Of a stretch of 64,000 nt of DNA, positions 35,974 to 47,089 are shown in pieces. The stretch is from Earliella scabrosa (taxonomy: Eukaryota > Basidiomycota > Agaricomycetes > Polyporales > Polyporaceae): assembly GCA_022605405.1 (NCBI GenBank), contig JABYQQ010000021.1, positions 434,001 to 498,000 of the forward strand, in the 5' to 3' direction. The notes under the pieces were generated by a model. That model did not search any database, was not told the origin of the DNA, and saw only the letters and a program-made list of their open reading frames with translations. The translations under genes and the position numbers were made by a program. Numbering within the stretch: position 1 is the stretch's first letter; every line of letters begins with the position of its first letter.

Positions 35974-37005
35974 GCGCGAGAGGGCGCGAGAAGAGGCCAG
36001 ACCAGCGAGGAGGAACGGGCGTCGAGGGAGCAAAGAGCAAGCCAGAGGCCGCCTCTGGTGCGAGCACGTAGCACAGACGCCCAGTGGACCCATGACCATA
36101 CAGATCGGCTGACGTAAGCGCTTCGGGGGTGCGGCCCACGTCCCGAGACCCAGCGCTTCGCAGGGTTTGAATTTCCCCCATCCCCCCAACGTCCTCTGGC
36201 AGTGTCCATCGAGTTCTCTCCCAGTGGCCGATAAGTCCCTGGTCTATAACTGCCCTCTTGCCCTCTCATGCAAAGCGCGAACTGCCTCAGATGGCCGCTA
36301 ACTATCCTGCCACTCCAAGCAAGGACAATGCATTAACCCTACGACTCCCGCTGTCATGAGAGGCCCCAACCCCAGCATAACAGGTACATACGTTCTCCTG
36401 CCCGTCCTTGCCGCCGCAGGCTGCTGGGTCGAATGATTAGTCTGTGGACCAGTCGGTCCCTAGCTTGGTTTGTGGCAGGAGGCTTCTCCCACGCGGTGGT
36501 AGTACCGGAGTAACCTTTGGACGTCAGGTCTAGGGCTACCTGAAGTGCCAGTGGATGATGCGGTCGTTTCATAGCGCTCAGTCTCTGTATACGCGACAAA
36601 TCGCTAGAGAAATGAGTCAATGTGGCTCCAGCATCTTAGGTCATTTTAGCTATTACATTCGTCAAACCTTCGCTCACGGTGATACACGCCCCGTGGCCAT
36701 GTGACGCGAGTCTGGATCTCGACATCGCGAGGACGCGCGACACGAGACGACACGGGTCGCTTCCACCTGCCCATACACGCCCAAAACCAGATCGGCGCGA
36801 GCACTCACATCATTCGTGGATGCCTGCCCTCCTCTGCTCTCGGCTTTCCCCTGGACGCCACGGATCCAATCCCGGGCCCGCTCGCACAGATCCCTCCTTC
36901 CCAACTTCTCGACGCCTCCTGCGCCGGCACACACTACATTTACGCTCATAGTCCAGATGCCATTCATCTCTACCCATCCCCCACCTCGACCACTACTACC
37001 CGATC
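35974..37005. other. Divergent promoter region between MRS2 and the 199-aa orphan
   Basis: About 1 kb without a convincing exon; the open frames here lack domains. Confidence 0.45.
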
Positions 37006-37815
37006 ATGCACGAAGTCTCTCGCCTCCTGCAAGCTGCCGCCGCCCTCTCCCAAATTCTGCGCGATGCTGGTGTTCCTCATGCGTTCCACGGCAACGTCTT
37101 GACTGCGGTGCTCTCTAAAGCGCCTCTGGCCGATGTTTGTCATGTTCCCAAGCCAGTCATCGTTGAACGTTCCGCTGACGTTTCCGTAGGAAATATGTTG
37201 CATAGTTGAAGGTGGGGCGGTTCATCCCTTTCGTCGCGTACGTCAGGCTTGCGCAGGGAACGAGGACTTTTCAATAGTCACCTCGCCCTGGAGCAGTCGG
37301 TGAGTACGGTCGTAGATGAGTACCCTCACGGCTACGACTAGCATTCACGCAGCTCTAGCTTGCACGTGAAATACCAACGACTAATCCCCGCCATCGACGT
37401 GAGTTTTGCTTCCGCGATTGTGCTGTCCCTGGGCTGACCAGATCAGATTGAGATCTTGCCCGCGGGAGAAGAGGGCCCTCGGCGATTAGACAGCTCGACG
37501 GTAATGCTGGTGGGGAGGGTGCCGTTCCTAACAGTAACAGAATTTATTCGGGCAAAGATCAAGGCTTGGTCAATGTACGTGCTGTCGATTGATCACCACA
37601 TCGAGCGATGCTTGACCGCTACCCGCAGACGTGCGCTCGAAAGGGACGCGCAGGACATCACGTTCGCGATGTCGCGATATTGGAATCGAGTGGACATCAA
37701 CCGGATCCCCGAGCAAGAGATGAACGACTTCGCATCACGCTTTCCCGCAGTTGCTCCTTCATGGCAAGACCTGAAGCGAAAATACGGCGTGTGCGTCTCT
37801 CTGAATAGCCTTTAA
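37006..37815 (+). CDS. Small conserved-looking protein, unknown function (about 199 aa)
   Basis: Exons: 37006-37134, 37190-37299, 37353-37398, 37447-37574, 37629-37815. All four introns are GT-AG and the frame closes at 199 aa. The chain reads as one compact soluble domain: an amphipathic N-terminal helix, GVPHAFHGN, then EEGGAVHPF-like strands (CIVEGGAVHPFRRVRQ), QRLIPAIDIEIL, GRVPFLTVTEFIRAKIKAW, and RYWNRVDINRIPEQEMNDF near the end. The fourth intron is 54 bp with no stop, so an unspliced form would stay in frame. A further intron ending CTAACTCCACCTCAG (about 37840) may give a slightly different C-terminus. The fold may be nucleotidyltransferase-like, but I cannot show catalytic residues. 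Confidence 0.7.
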
Positions 37816-39136
37816 GGTACCGAGTACTAACTCCACCTCAGGTCATAGCATGTGTACCAAAAGTAACGCCCTGAGGACGCTAGCCTCGCTCATAATGTAT
37901 TGTATATTTAGCGGCATCGGACGCACGAGCGCGCACGCATGTGTCTGCCTCTTTCCCCGCAGCTCAGTCTTCTTTCCTTGTTCTGTCGTTTCTCGGATCG
38001 TCAGGGAGTTGACAACCTCTAGTGCCATACGGGAACGGCACTCGGACCTACCTCTGCGCTGTCGCTCGTCGTTTCGCACCCCAAATCGCAGGTGACGGCA
38101 TATGCTACCGATGCTGATATACTACGCGCTTCCTCAGCCTTCGTCCAAGACAATGGTCTAGCCCCATGTCCAGAATGCGGGGTGCTGCAGGGACTATGCC
38201 TTAGAAGGTGATTACAGGCTTCCGAGTTCTCGGGCCACATCCCTTGTCGCCCGTATCGGCCTCGAGATGGTATCGGCATCGAGGACGAGCGTCCGTTGCC
38301 TCGGGCTTGCATGATCTGCTGACACTGAAGCTGAAGATAGTCAAACCGCTGAAGCCTATCGGTGCGAACATCGTCTGCTCAACAGATTGCGTATTGGGTC
38401 GGAATATCAGATAAGGAGCCAGCTCGGATTGACTTCGTATCACTATTCAGAGAGACAGGTGTGTGTCCCGCCGGCTTCAGTAGAGACAGCACAGCGTCGT
38501 CTGTTCTGCCACATCTCTATGCATTCCGGTCCGACGTGCAGTCTTACAAGGGCGAGACGGCTCTGTATGGCCGTAATATCAGTACACCCCATGTCAGGCG
38601 GTTCCGGCCGCCGTCGGGAGCGTGACGGCGTGTCTTGCCGTGCGTCATAACGAACCCGACTTACCTGATTAGAGGATGCATTTCCTTGCATCTGAGCAGT
38701 AGAGTATATGCCTACCGCACAGATGGGAGTCTGTGTGGACCGCAAGATCGATGGTCAGACGTTCTGATCAGCGCACGATGTCGGACTCATGCCAGGATTT
38801 GCTACCGAGGCGAACCCGCGAAGGTCGACTGCCCGCACTCTTCCCCTGGACCTTTCGCAGGCTTCCATGGTTAGCTCTCTGTCTTCACACTTGGATGAGA
38901 ATGTGGCTGGAGAGAGTACTGTGAGCGAGGAAGGCTACTCCGCCAACGAACGCCGCGGCCTCGAGGGCCGAGGCTCGACTCTGGTCGAGGATCCTTCTAA
39001 ATTGCCTAAAAGGGCAGAGGTCACGACAGTGACCATCACGTGGGCTGTCACGGTGGACGCGTACTCCTGCGCGCTGTGTCGCGTCGTGCGGGCTGCCACT
39101 TACGACGCCTTCCTCTTCCTCCGCCGACTCCTCACA
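37816..39136. other. Spacer of 1.3 kb before the RPT6 homologue
   Basis: Short open frames on both strands without domains. The frame 38789-39136 is open in phase with the Rpt6 start but has no family counterpart and is read here as leader or promoter. Confidence 0.5.
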
Positions 39137-40560
39137 ATGCCTGTCGCTATCAGCACTCCTGCGCCGCCTGCCGGGCTGAAGTCCTACTACCAGGCCAAGA
39201 TTGAGGCCGCTGAGCTGGAAATTAACCAGAAGACACAGAACCTGCGACGTCTGGAAGCACAACGGAATGCTCTGAATGCACGAGGTACGTTGTAACACGC
39301 TCAATTACGAGTCTTTTTTGACTCGCGTACCAGTACGCTTGCTGCGCGAAGAGCTCCAACTGCTACACGAGCCCGGGAGTTATGTCGGGGAGGTCGTGAA
39401 GGTCATGGGGAAGAACAAAGTACTGGTCAAAGTACAACCAGAGGGGAAATACAGTACGTCTCCGCCTGGATGATACTAATGTGCAACTCTCTAAGCCTCC
39501 TGCAGTCGTTGACTTCGACGCGGAAATCGACGTTGCCTCGCTCACTCCTTCATTACGCATCGCCCTCCGGTCCGACTCCTACACAATACACAAGATCCTG
39601 CCCAACAAGGTCGACCCCCTCGTCTCGCTTATGATGGTTGAGAAGGTGCCCGACAGCACGTACGAGATGGTCGGCGGTCTCGACAAGCAAATCAAAGAGA
39701 TTAAGGAGGTCATTGAGCTACCCGTCAAGCACCCCGAACTGTTCGAATCCCTTGGTATCGCGCAACCCAAAGGTGTCCTCCTCTACGGTCCCCCAGGTAC
39801 TGGAAAGACCCTCCTTGCGCGAGCCGTAGCACACCATACGGACTGCAAGTTCATCCGTGTATCCGGTTCCGAGCTTGTGCAGAAGTACATTGGCGAGGGC
39901 AGTCGGATGGTCCGCGAGCTCTTCATCATGGCGCGCGAGCACGCACCAAGTATCATCTTCATGGACGAAATCGACTCTATCGGCAGCTCGCGAGGAGAGA
40001 GCGGGTCGGGTGGTGGGGATTCGGAGGTGCAGCGGACGATGCTCGAGCTGCTGAACCAGCTGGACGGTTTCGAGCCGACGAAGAACATCAAAGTCATCAT
40101 GGCTACGAACCGTATAGACATCCTCGACTCCGCACTCCTCCGACCTGGCCGAATTGATCGCAAGATCGAGTTCCCGCCACCAGGTCCTGAGGCGCGCGTG
40201 GCGATTCTCCGCATCCACTCGCGCAAGGTATGTCTATCAAGTCACTCTCGTGCGCATCTGCTCACCCGATTGTATGTGTAGATGTCGCTACAGCGTGGCA
40301 TAAACCTTCGTGCACTGGCGGAGAAGATGGGACAATGTTCGGGTGCGGAGGTTCGCGGCATCTGTACGGAGGCCGGCATGTATGCGCTTCGGGAACGTCG
40401 GCAACACGTCACGCAGGAGGACTTCGAGTTCGCCGTTGCGAAGGTACGTGGTATCTCACCATTATTGCATCCTGTGCATGTGCTGACCCGGAGTCTCGTT
40501 GCTCAGGTTCTCAAGAAGAACCAGGAAGGGAACACGTCAGTCAACAAGCTGTTCTCATGA
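39137..40560 (+). CDS. RPT6: 26S proteasome regulatory ATPase Rpt6
   Basis: Exons: 39137-39284, 39334-39453, 39506-40227, 40282-40443, 40507-40560; 401 aa, the usual length. Order of parts: an N-terminal coiled coil ([20 protein letters not shown]), an OB-type domain ([20 protein letters not shown]), and an AAA domain with GPPGTGKT at 184-191, Walker [12 protein letters not shown], sensor ATNRIDIL and arginine fingers LLRPGRIDR. The C-terminal helical domain follows ([21 protein letters not shown]). Rpt6 is one of six ATPases of the 19S base that unfold substrates and open the 20S gate; the protein acts in nucleus and cytosol. The Met at 39137 matches the family start. The longer upstream open frame is rejected. 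It is a single-copy housekeeping gene and a useful anchor for synteny. Confidence 0.95.
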
Positions 40561-41156
40561 TCTGTATATTACTTGGTATCGGATTCACTATCATGTAGCC
40601 TTGAAGAGCCTTGATCTTTTCTGCTTTGCAAATGCTTGCGTGTGATGCACCCAAGATCGTCCTGTGGGATTTGGTCAAGTGATAGGCGCGCGGTCACAGG
40701 CTATAATCAAAATGCTGGACAGGATCGTGTGGGCAACAGTACAGGGCAGACAGGTGAGTGACACGCCCGCTCTAGCACTGGTTCTCGCATTCACACCGCA
40801 AATTGATGCCAGTTATCAGTAGCTTCTAGATGGCGATTCCCGCTGCGATCGCTGTTGGCAGAACGCAGCATCCGCAATTGTCAATTTCTTCGAGAGATAG
40901 AAGTCCGGGCTTGAGAACAAGGGTGACTGCGACCCTAGCGCTAGATGGTTGGTATGGGGCTATGGGAACGATATATCTCCTGCTCACCCAGCTTTGGCCA
41001 TCTCCTTCCTTCGGTCCTCCGTGCTCTGCACTCATCGTGAACACACGTTCCATCATACGGCTGCCTTGTCAAACCGGGAGGGGTGTTTAGTTTCCTCGTA
41101 TGGTTCGGGGTGGAGACGACTCTAGGTCTAGGGAAGGCCACTCATCCGATGGGTAA
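40561..41156. other. Spacer
   Basis: RPT6 3' flank and upstream region of membrane protein member 2. A GTAAGT donor near 41154 hints at an untranslated or short leader exon for the next gene. Confidence 0.45.
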
Positions 41157-42794
41157 GTGTCCTCCCTACTGCATTCAATGCTCATGTTGAGGGTAGCAGG
41201 AAGTCCGTTGCCACATAGGAAAGGACATCGAGGGGCGCCTGAGTCTCCAGCAACACCTCCTTCAGGCAATCGCGATCGAGATGAACCCGCATCTTCAAGT
41301 AGTACTAGCTCCCCAAGTCGCTTCGAGGTGTCCACATCGGCGAGCGCTCCGGCGTCTACCCCTACATTCGCATTCAGCAGTGTCCGCCAAATGACAACAT
41401 GCACCTCCGCGGAGATCCAATGGAAATACAGTGGTCGACCCAGCAGCATCACTCTCCTGATCACGTCCTCTGCTCCCAATTCTCCGGGTGCAACGAAGCG
41501 GGACGGTGTTGTCGCTGTTCCCATCGCATACGGACTGGATCCCAGTGAGCTTGCATGGACCTGGCCGGTTGTCAACGTCACGTCGGGTCACTACACGCTG
41601 GAAGCCATCGGGCGAGGTCTCCCCTCAACGATGTCGCCAAGCTTCTTCGTCGCCAATGGCACGAACACCCTCTGTCTTGCAAACAGCGTCTCTCCTGCAC
41701 CCATCGCTTCCGCACCATCGAATAGCTCCATCGTCGCACCGGAGCCGACAAACACTATGTCCTGTGCCAACTGTTACACCTCGTCTCACACGGGCATGCT
41801 ATTAGGAGGTACACTTGGAGGTGTCGTGGTCCTCGCTGCTGCGGTGTTTGCTGCGTATCGCTTCCTTGCATCGCGCATCGCATTACGCCGACATGCCCGA
41901 CACTACAGCTCTATGGAAGACATGAAAGGACTCCAGGGTCATAGCCGGTCCTTCACCCCGGCAAGCCCGCCTACCAGAGAGAAACCCCTGCCCACTCCCT
42001 CGCGATCTCCCTCGCCTAGCCCTATACACATACCCGTTCTTCCTCCCATTCCCACCTCCTCTGCCCTCCATACGCCCTCTCTTTCACCTGCGACCCCTGC
42101 TCCTCCTCATCCTCTCGAATCTGTCACGAACAATGCTCCCGATCCCATACCTGCCCCCGCTCCTGATCCAGTTCCTCCCCACATCGTAACCCGAGCCTCC
42201 AAACCCGCTCCTTTGAGCATTCCCGATACCAAGCCTCGACCTCGGCCTCGGCCACTCCCCCCAATCCCATTCAATACCCCTAGGTCGCACTTCTCTCCTA
42301 CAAGTGACATCTCCTCACCTCAACAAGCCGTTGAATCGTCCCCTCCCAGCGCGATCTCTCGAACATTCATAGCAGCAGCACTCGCCAAGCTCGACACGAA
42401 CCTCGCGCGCGCACACGCACCATCCTCACATACCACACCCCACACCCGACGATCCGTATACGAGCAATCTGACAGTGCATCGAGTATGTGGGCGCGGCGG
42501 TTTAGCAGCGGGAGTTCATGGAGCGCAGCGCTCAGTCGCCGAAGCTCCCCGGTGCCGTCGTCCGCGACGTCGCAGATGTACCGAGTTCGGGATAGCGCCC
42601 TGAGCGCGTGGGCCCTCGTGCGCTCACGCTCGCGCGACGATGCGGACAGCGCGAAGGAGTCGCCCGGGCTTGTGCCACATCGCAAGGCTGCGAGCTTCGA
42701 TGCGCCGAAGCGGGTGCGGAGCGTTACGGCGATTCCTGATGTTCCACCGTTGCCGGCGAGGTTTCGGACAGAAGGGCGGCAGTCTGTTGGATAA
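41157..42794 (+). CDS. Single-pass membrane protein with Cys-bounded ectodomain (member 2)
   Basis: Open frame of 545 codons. The ectodomain runs from TTCTSAEIQWKYSG to FFVANGTNTLCL, with the same Cys spacing logic as member 1. A short Ser-rich stalk, a membrane helix (LLGGTLGGVVVLAAAVFAAY) and a Pro/Ser-rich tail follow. Tail motifs in order: AAALAKLDTN, SASSMWARRF, and SSPVPSSATSQMYRVRDSA, then VPPLPARF near the end. No signal peptide is evident at the first Met. A donor just upstream (about 41153) and an acceptor near 41200 suggest that the true 5' end may be spliced differently. Function unknown; the architecture suggests a surface sensor with an intracellular docking tail. Confidence 0.7.
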   Translation: MSSLLHSMLMLRVAGSPLPHRKGHRGAPESPATPPSGNRDRDEPASSSSTSSPSRFEVSTSASAPASTPTFAFSSVRQMTTCTSAEIQWKYSGRPSSITLLITSSAPNSPGATKRDGVVAVPIAYGLDPSELAWTWPVVNVTSGHYTLEAIGRGLPSTMSPSFFVANGTNTLCLANSVSPAPIASAPSNSSIVAPEPTNTMSCANCYTSSHTGMLLGGTLGGVVVLAAAVFAAYRFLASRIALRRHARHYSSMEDMKGLQGHSRSFTPASPPTREKPLPTPSRSPSPSPIHIPVLPPIPTSSALHTPSLSPATPAPPHPLESVTNNAPDPIPAPAPDPVPPHIVTRASKPAPLSIPDTKPRPRPRPLPPIPFNTPRSHFSPTSDISSPQQAVESSPPSAISRTFIAAALAKLDTNLARAHAPSSHTTPHTRRSVYEQSDSASSMWARRFSSGSSWSAALSRRSSPVPSSATSQMYRVRDSALSAWALVRSRSRDDADSAKESPGLVPHRKAASFDAPKRVRSVTAIPDVPPLPARFRTEGRQSVG

Positions 42795-43433
42795 CTTATG
42801 TTGTATTACGCTTTCTTGCCAGGTAGCACTGGCTCCATGTCTCGTCCAGCCGGCTGTCTCACAACTTTGCGTACCTTGGTATGGAGGATTCCAGCGGGTT
42901 TTCGGCTGGTTGCTACGCGCGCCAAGTAGAAGTTGTTTCTATCAACGAGATGATATGGTTTGACTGATGCATCTGGGATTGATCTTTTATGGTGAAGGAC
43001 CCACCTAAGGTTGGTGGTCGAAGTGTTCGCCATCTTGAGATGCGAAGGAGACGGGAGATAGATTCCACGCGTTAACTTTAATGTGACTCTCGTATAAAGA
43101 CGAGCCTTATCTGGTGAGCGACCATTTGCAATCCCCTCTCAGCACGTTGTATCGCTCCGTGTGAGCTGACCGTGTTTGCATGCAGGTGAACAGCTCAAGG
43201 TAATCAATCTTGAGGATGCGCTAGTACTGACTTGGTCTACAAGAATTAGTAGAGACTCCTTGTGCCCTTGCAACACATATCAGAGAAGCCTCCGGCCCTC
43301 CGGGAGACTTTCTTTCATTCCATCCTTCATCGTCACATTCTGGTGGGTCCCTTAGTGTCTCAGATCCTATATACATTCTGACCAGTAGCGACGACGATCG
43401 TAAACACGACCGTCACGCACAGGCAAGCAAACC

Positions 43434-44738
43434 TTACCGGCACTCCGAAAACCTCCCCGGCACTCGTTTCTTGCCTCTCTTTCCACCCTCGGTCTCGCTG
43501 CCAGGTACTCGACTGTCCATCGACCCGACGCAGACGCAGACAACCCCCGGTCTACCCTCACAACCAGGCTCGCCGATCTCCACCTCTGCACCTACGTCCA
43601 CGGGCACCATGGCGGACCCCACGGAAACACTTTCACCAGGCGATGGCCCAGGACCAGTCGAGGTGTTCAGGTTTGGACCGTTTCTGACCGACCTGCCGAC
43701 GTGCGAACCCCGTCACGTTCAACTGGACGTGGTTCGGAAACCGGGAAACGTTCGCTCTGAGCGTGTTGCCTACCATCGCGCCCCACACCGATCTCCCTAA
43801 GCCGGGCGCGAGAAAGAGAGCGGACGAGCTCCTGATTGGCGCCAACCTGATCACTACCGATGAGCAGTGCGTTTGGCCGACGGTCGACGTCCCGCAAGGG
43901 TGGTATGAGCTTCGAGCTGTTGGCACAGACGGCTTGTGGTCTGCTACATCGGCGCCGTTTATGGTCGTGAATGGTACGGACATATCATGCCTTCCCCCAA
44001 CATCATTGGCCTTATCGTCCGCTTCCCCCACCCACAATCCCATATTGAGCTTATCCACGAGCTCGGTCAGTCGATCGACTACTTCACCCGTCACACCCCT
44101 CCCCGTTTCTGTCGAGGCTGCCGGTAGGCCTGCACATATAGGAGCGATTGCGGGAGGAATTGTTGGTATGTTTATTCTTCTCGCCGTTGTTGGATCTATC
44201 TACTTCCGGAGCTGCCGCCGAAGAGTACACCCTTTCCCCCGTCGCGCAGTCTACATGCCCGGACATGCTGCTTGCTCTCGACATCAGGGAGGACCTCATT
44301 CCGTGGACCTGGAGGGGCAAGGGAGTTCGTGGGATAGGCCTCGGGTGCCTGTCTCAACTCTGCACATTGGGGTACCCCTCTCCGACGCTAGCAAAACCCC
44401 AAACCCCTCGAACAGCACTGTCAAGCAGTCCGTGGTACAGCCTCGACTACTCGGCGGAACTGAAAGAACGCCTGATTCCGCACGTGCATATTCACCTCCC
44501 CACGACGTAACCATGCGACAAAACCGTGACAATAATATTACTCCGAGCCCATTCGTACCTCGAGGGCGAGAGAGCGGACAGTCTGCCGCTGTCTGCGTAC
44601 ACGACGACATCAGCATCCTTCAAATCCGTATCCTATCGCGATAGTTATTTTAGCTCTGCTTGGATATCTGACAGAGATCAGGACTCACCCGCTCCCTCGT
44701 CTACGACATCCCGCATGTATCTCATCCGGCAGGAATAG
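43434..44738 (+). pseudogene. Frameshifted chimeric copy of the membrane protein family (member 3)
   Basis: The first part (about 43440-43800) is nearly identical to the ectodomain coding part of member 1 but in opposite orientation, some 11 kb away. At about 43706-43712 this copy has four C where member 1 has three (GAACCCC versus GAACCC), which shifts the frame. The rest of the ectodomain, to VVNGTDISCL, and a membrane helix (IGAIAGGIVGMFILLAVVGS) then continue in another frame (43763-44644). After the ectodomain the sequence differs strongly from member 1. A tail ending with SPAPSSTTSRMYLIRQE (to 44738) lies in yet another frame. With two frame breaks it is most likely a pseudogene. A missed intron or an assembly error at the C run is possible. 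Confidence 0.7.
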
Positions 44739-45615
44739 TGCTATGTAATACTACACATGTACAATCTGCACCATAGTGCACCTCGAGGCTATGACTTGCG
44801 TCTTTCAAAGCTACTCACTATCAGCGTTATCGGGTTCTATTGAAATTCTATGAGGCTACTCTGACGAGGTGAGGCGAGTTGGGTTATCGGCAAGCTGGTG
44901 ATCCGGATATGACACATCTCCGAAGGGTGGGTTTAAGCGCGGCGGTAGTAACGTGACCTGATATGAGCGCCAAGACTCGAGCATGAAGTTCTTCGCTCCG
45001 ACCCGGGCGGACGCCGGACATGATGCATGACCATCCCTCCCCCCTTCAGTAGGTCCGTCCAATCGTCTGCCTAGGGGAGACAAGGCGGACATGCGTGGTC
45101 GCCGTGGCCCATCTCTCTCGCCGGAGCGCACACCGAGCGCGGACAAGCATATATCGGGCGTTGAGAACGACGCTGGCAGTGCCGATGAAGGTGTATTGAT
45201 TTCCGGGTACGTGCCTATTAATCTACGTCAGCTTGGACCCAAAATCGCTTATTACCAAATGTCCAGCTCGGTCGAAGGGTATCCTAGACTCTGCAGTAGA
45301 TTGTAAGCTCATCACAAACTGACCAGCTTGCAACGTAAGGCCTTCTATCGCGGCAACCCTGCGAATCTTAACTCACGTTATGGTCGGGGTACTAGCGCGT
45401 AAGACACCATGGTTAGATAGCGCCCCCAGGTCCGCTTCTGCATCGTGGCGCCCCTCGTTAACGACATGACACACCGCCACGGCGCCCGCATATCATGACA
45501 AGAATATGCAAGGGATCTCCTAGACTCACACCAACCTGTCGCCATCGACGCTAGTACGTCCATTCGCGCAATGCTCTGATCCACTGAACTCTTATGTAGC
45601 CCACCCTCAGCATAC
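44739..45615. other. Spacer
   Basis: No gene or repeat recognised. Confidence 0.5.
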
Positions 45616-47089
45616 ATGGCAAGCCACTCCTTGCTCGAAGTTCTCAATCTGGACGTCATTTACTGCATGATCGGCTTTCTCCCCCGCCATGATCTCTCGT
45701 CACTCATGAAGACGTCCCATGAATGCTACGAGCTCTGTCTACAACAGCTCTTCCGCGGCCCTATAGAACTCCGGGCGGACAACATCATGTCATTCCATCT
45801 TTGCCTCCGTCTCGGTTCCTCTCCCTCGCGACCACACTTTCTACGCCACGTCATCGTCACATGCTCACTCTCCGTGCCTACCCACCCCTCGGGTAGGAAG
45901 GGCGACGTGCCATCCATCGAACATCTCCTATGCGACATTCTACAAGATGCCTGTCATCTTAAACGGTTGCAGCTTGACTGGGGCGCAGCCAGTTCATCAA
46001 GTTACCTCCGCTACGCCTCAGCACGTGCTACTGCCCTCGAGGAGCTCACCGCACCGTTTGTCTCGCAAGCGCTCTGCGACACCATTACTTCCCTCTCAGC
46101 CCCTCTTCGCAGGCTCGCGATGAAGTTTGGTCCGATGAATCAGTTCCCCGCGATTAACCCTATCGCCCTCCTGGAACCGTTCAGTTCGACACTCGAAGAT
46201 CTCGACCTCGCTGTCGTACAGTGCGAGGACGTGCCAATTCAGTATCCATTGGTTACCAGACTGGCGCTCTCGGACTGCTATTACGGCATGTCACGGGGAG
46301 GAGTGAACATTGGGCCGGTGGCACGGGCATTTCCCCATGTGCACGAGTTGTCGCTATCGGCCGCAAAGGTTTCCCCCGACGTGTCTCACTGGTTAATAGG
46401 CCGGTGTTGCGATCACGCAGACGTGATCGAGCGCTGTCGCCGCGTCAACCAGCAGCATTGGAAGGAGGGCGCAGATATGTGGCACTCGTTAACGCGCGTC
46501 ACCGTCGGGCATATCGTTGATCTCTACATGCTCGGGCTGTGCCATGCCGTGCGTCATGTCGACATAGACGCGCTGTCCGAAGGGACGCTGTGGATGGTTC
46601 CGCATGTCCTGTCCGACACGCATCCCTCGAGCCTTGCAATAACTTTGTTTCCCCGGGACCACATCTTGGATGCACTCGCCCATCTGTTCCCACCCGGGGA
46701 TGGCACAGCTTCCCTCACCCACTTGTCCCTAGTGCTGCGTTGCGATGTGCCTAAGATCAGCGTCGACAAGCTGACGGTGAGTCCCACACTTGCCATCCTA
46801 CTGCCATACGCGGTACTCACATACTGCCGAGTCATAGACGCACGCCATAACACTTCTCACACCTCTCTCTGTCGAGCATCTATCCATTGTCATATTAAGA
46901 TGGGACACAGCCGGCCCATACCGACTACCGCAGGACGGGCTGAACGCGATCGACACCATGCTCGAGAGCATACATGCTGATTGCGACAGATCTGCAGTGC
47001 GACTCTTGGACGATGTTCCGTCGTTGCGGGTGCTGACTCTAGACATTGGTGGCCGAGGAAGGCGATTCAGCCGCACGCAGTGCGTATGA
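45616..47089 (+). CDS. F-box/LRR-like protein
   Basis: Exons: 45616-46776 and 46838-47089, giving 470 aa. The first 45 residues or so (LLEVLNLDVIYCMIGFLPRHDLS...) resemble a degenerate F-box. Leucine-rich repeat-like segments follow (for example LKRLQLDW, LRRLAMKF, LEDLDLAVVQC, VTRLALSDCYY, VHELSLSAAKV, LTHLSLVLRC, LRVLTLDIGG). The intron is supported because reading through it loses the pattern, while splicing at GTGAGT...TCATAG restores a hydrophobic LSIVILRW strand. The likely role is substrate recognition for an SCF ubiquitin ligase. Related lineage-expanded families are common in agaricomycetes. No close paralogue of this exact type is visible in the window apart from the more distant genes at 60.8 and 63.0 kb. 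Confidence 0.75.

Noticed and set aside
35974..36189. Upstream in-frame extension of MRS2 to the Met at 36189
   Set aside because: The added residues are Gly/Pro/Cys-rich and would bury the Arg-rich presequence that begins at 35973; the later Met gives a normal mitochondrial N-terminus.
38789..39136. In-frame 116-codon N-terminal extension of the RPT6 homologue
   Set aside because: Rpt6 proteins start near MPVAIS-like sequence; the extension has no family counterpart and includes ordinary promoter-like DNA.
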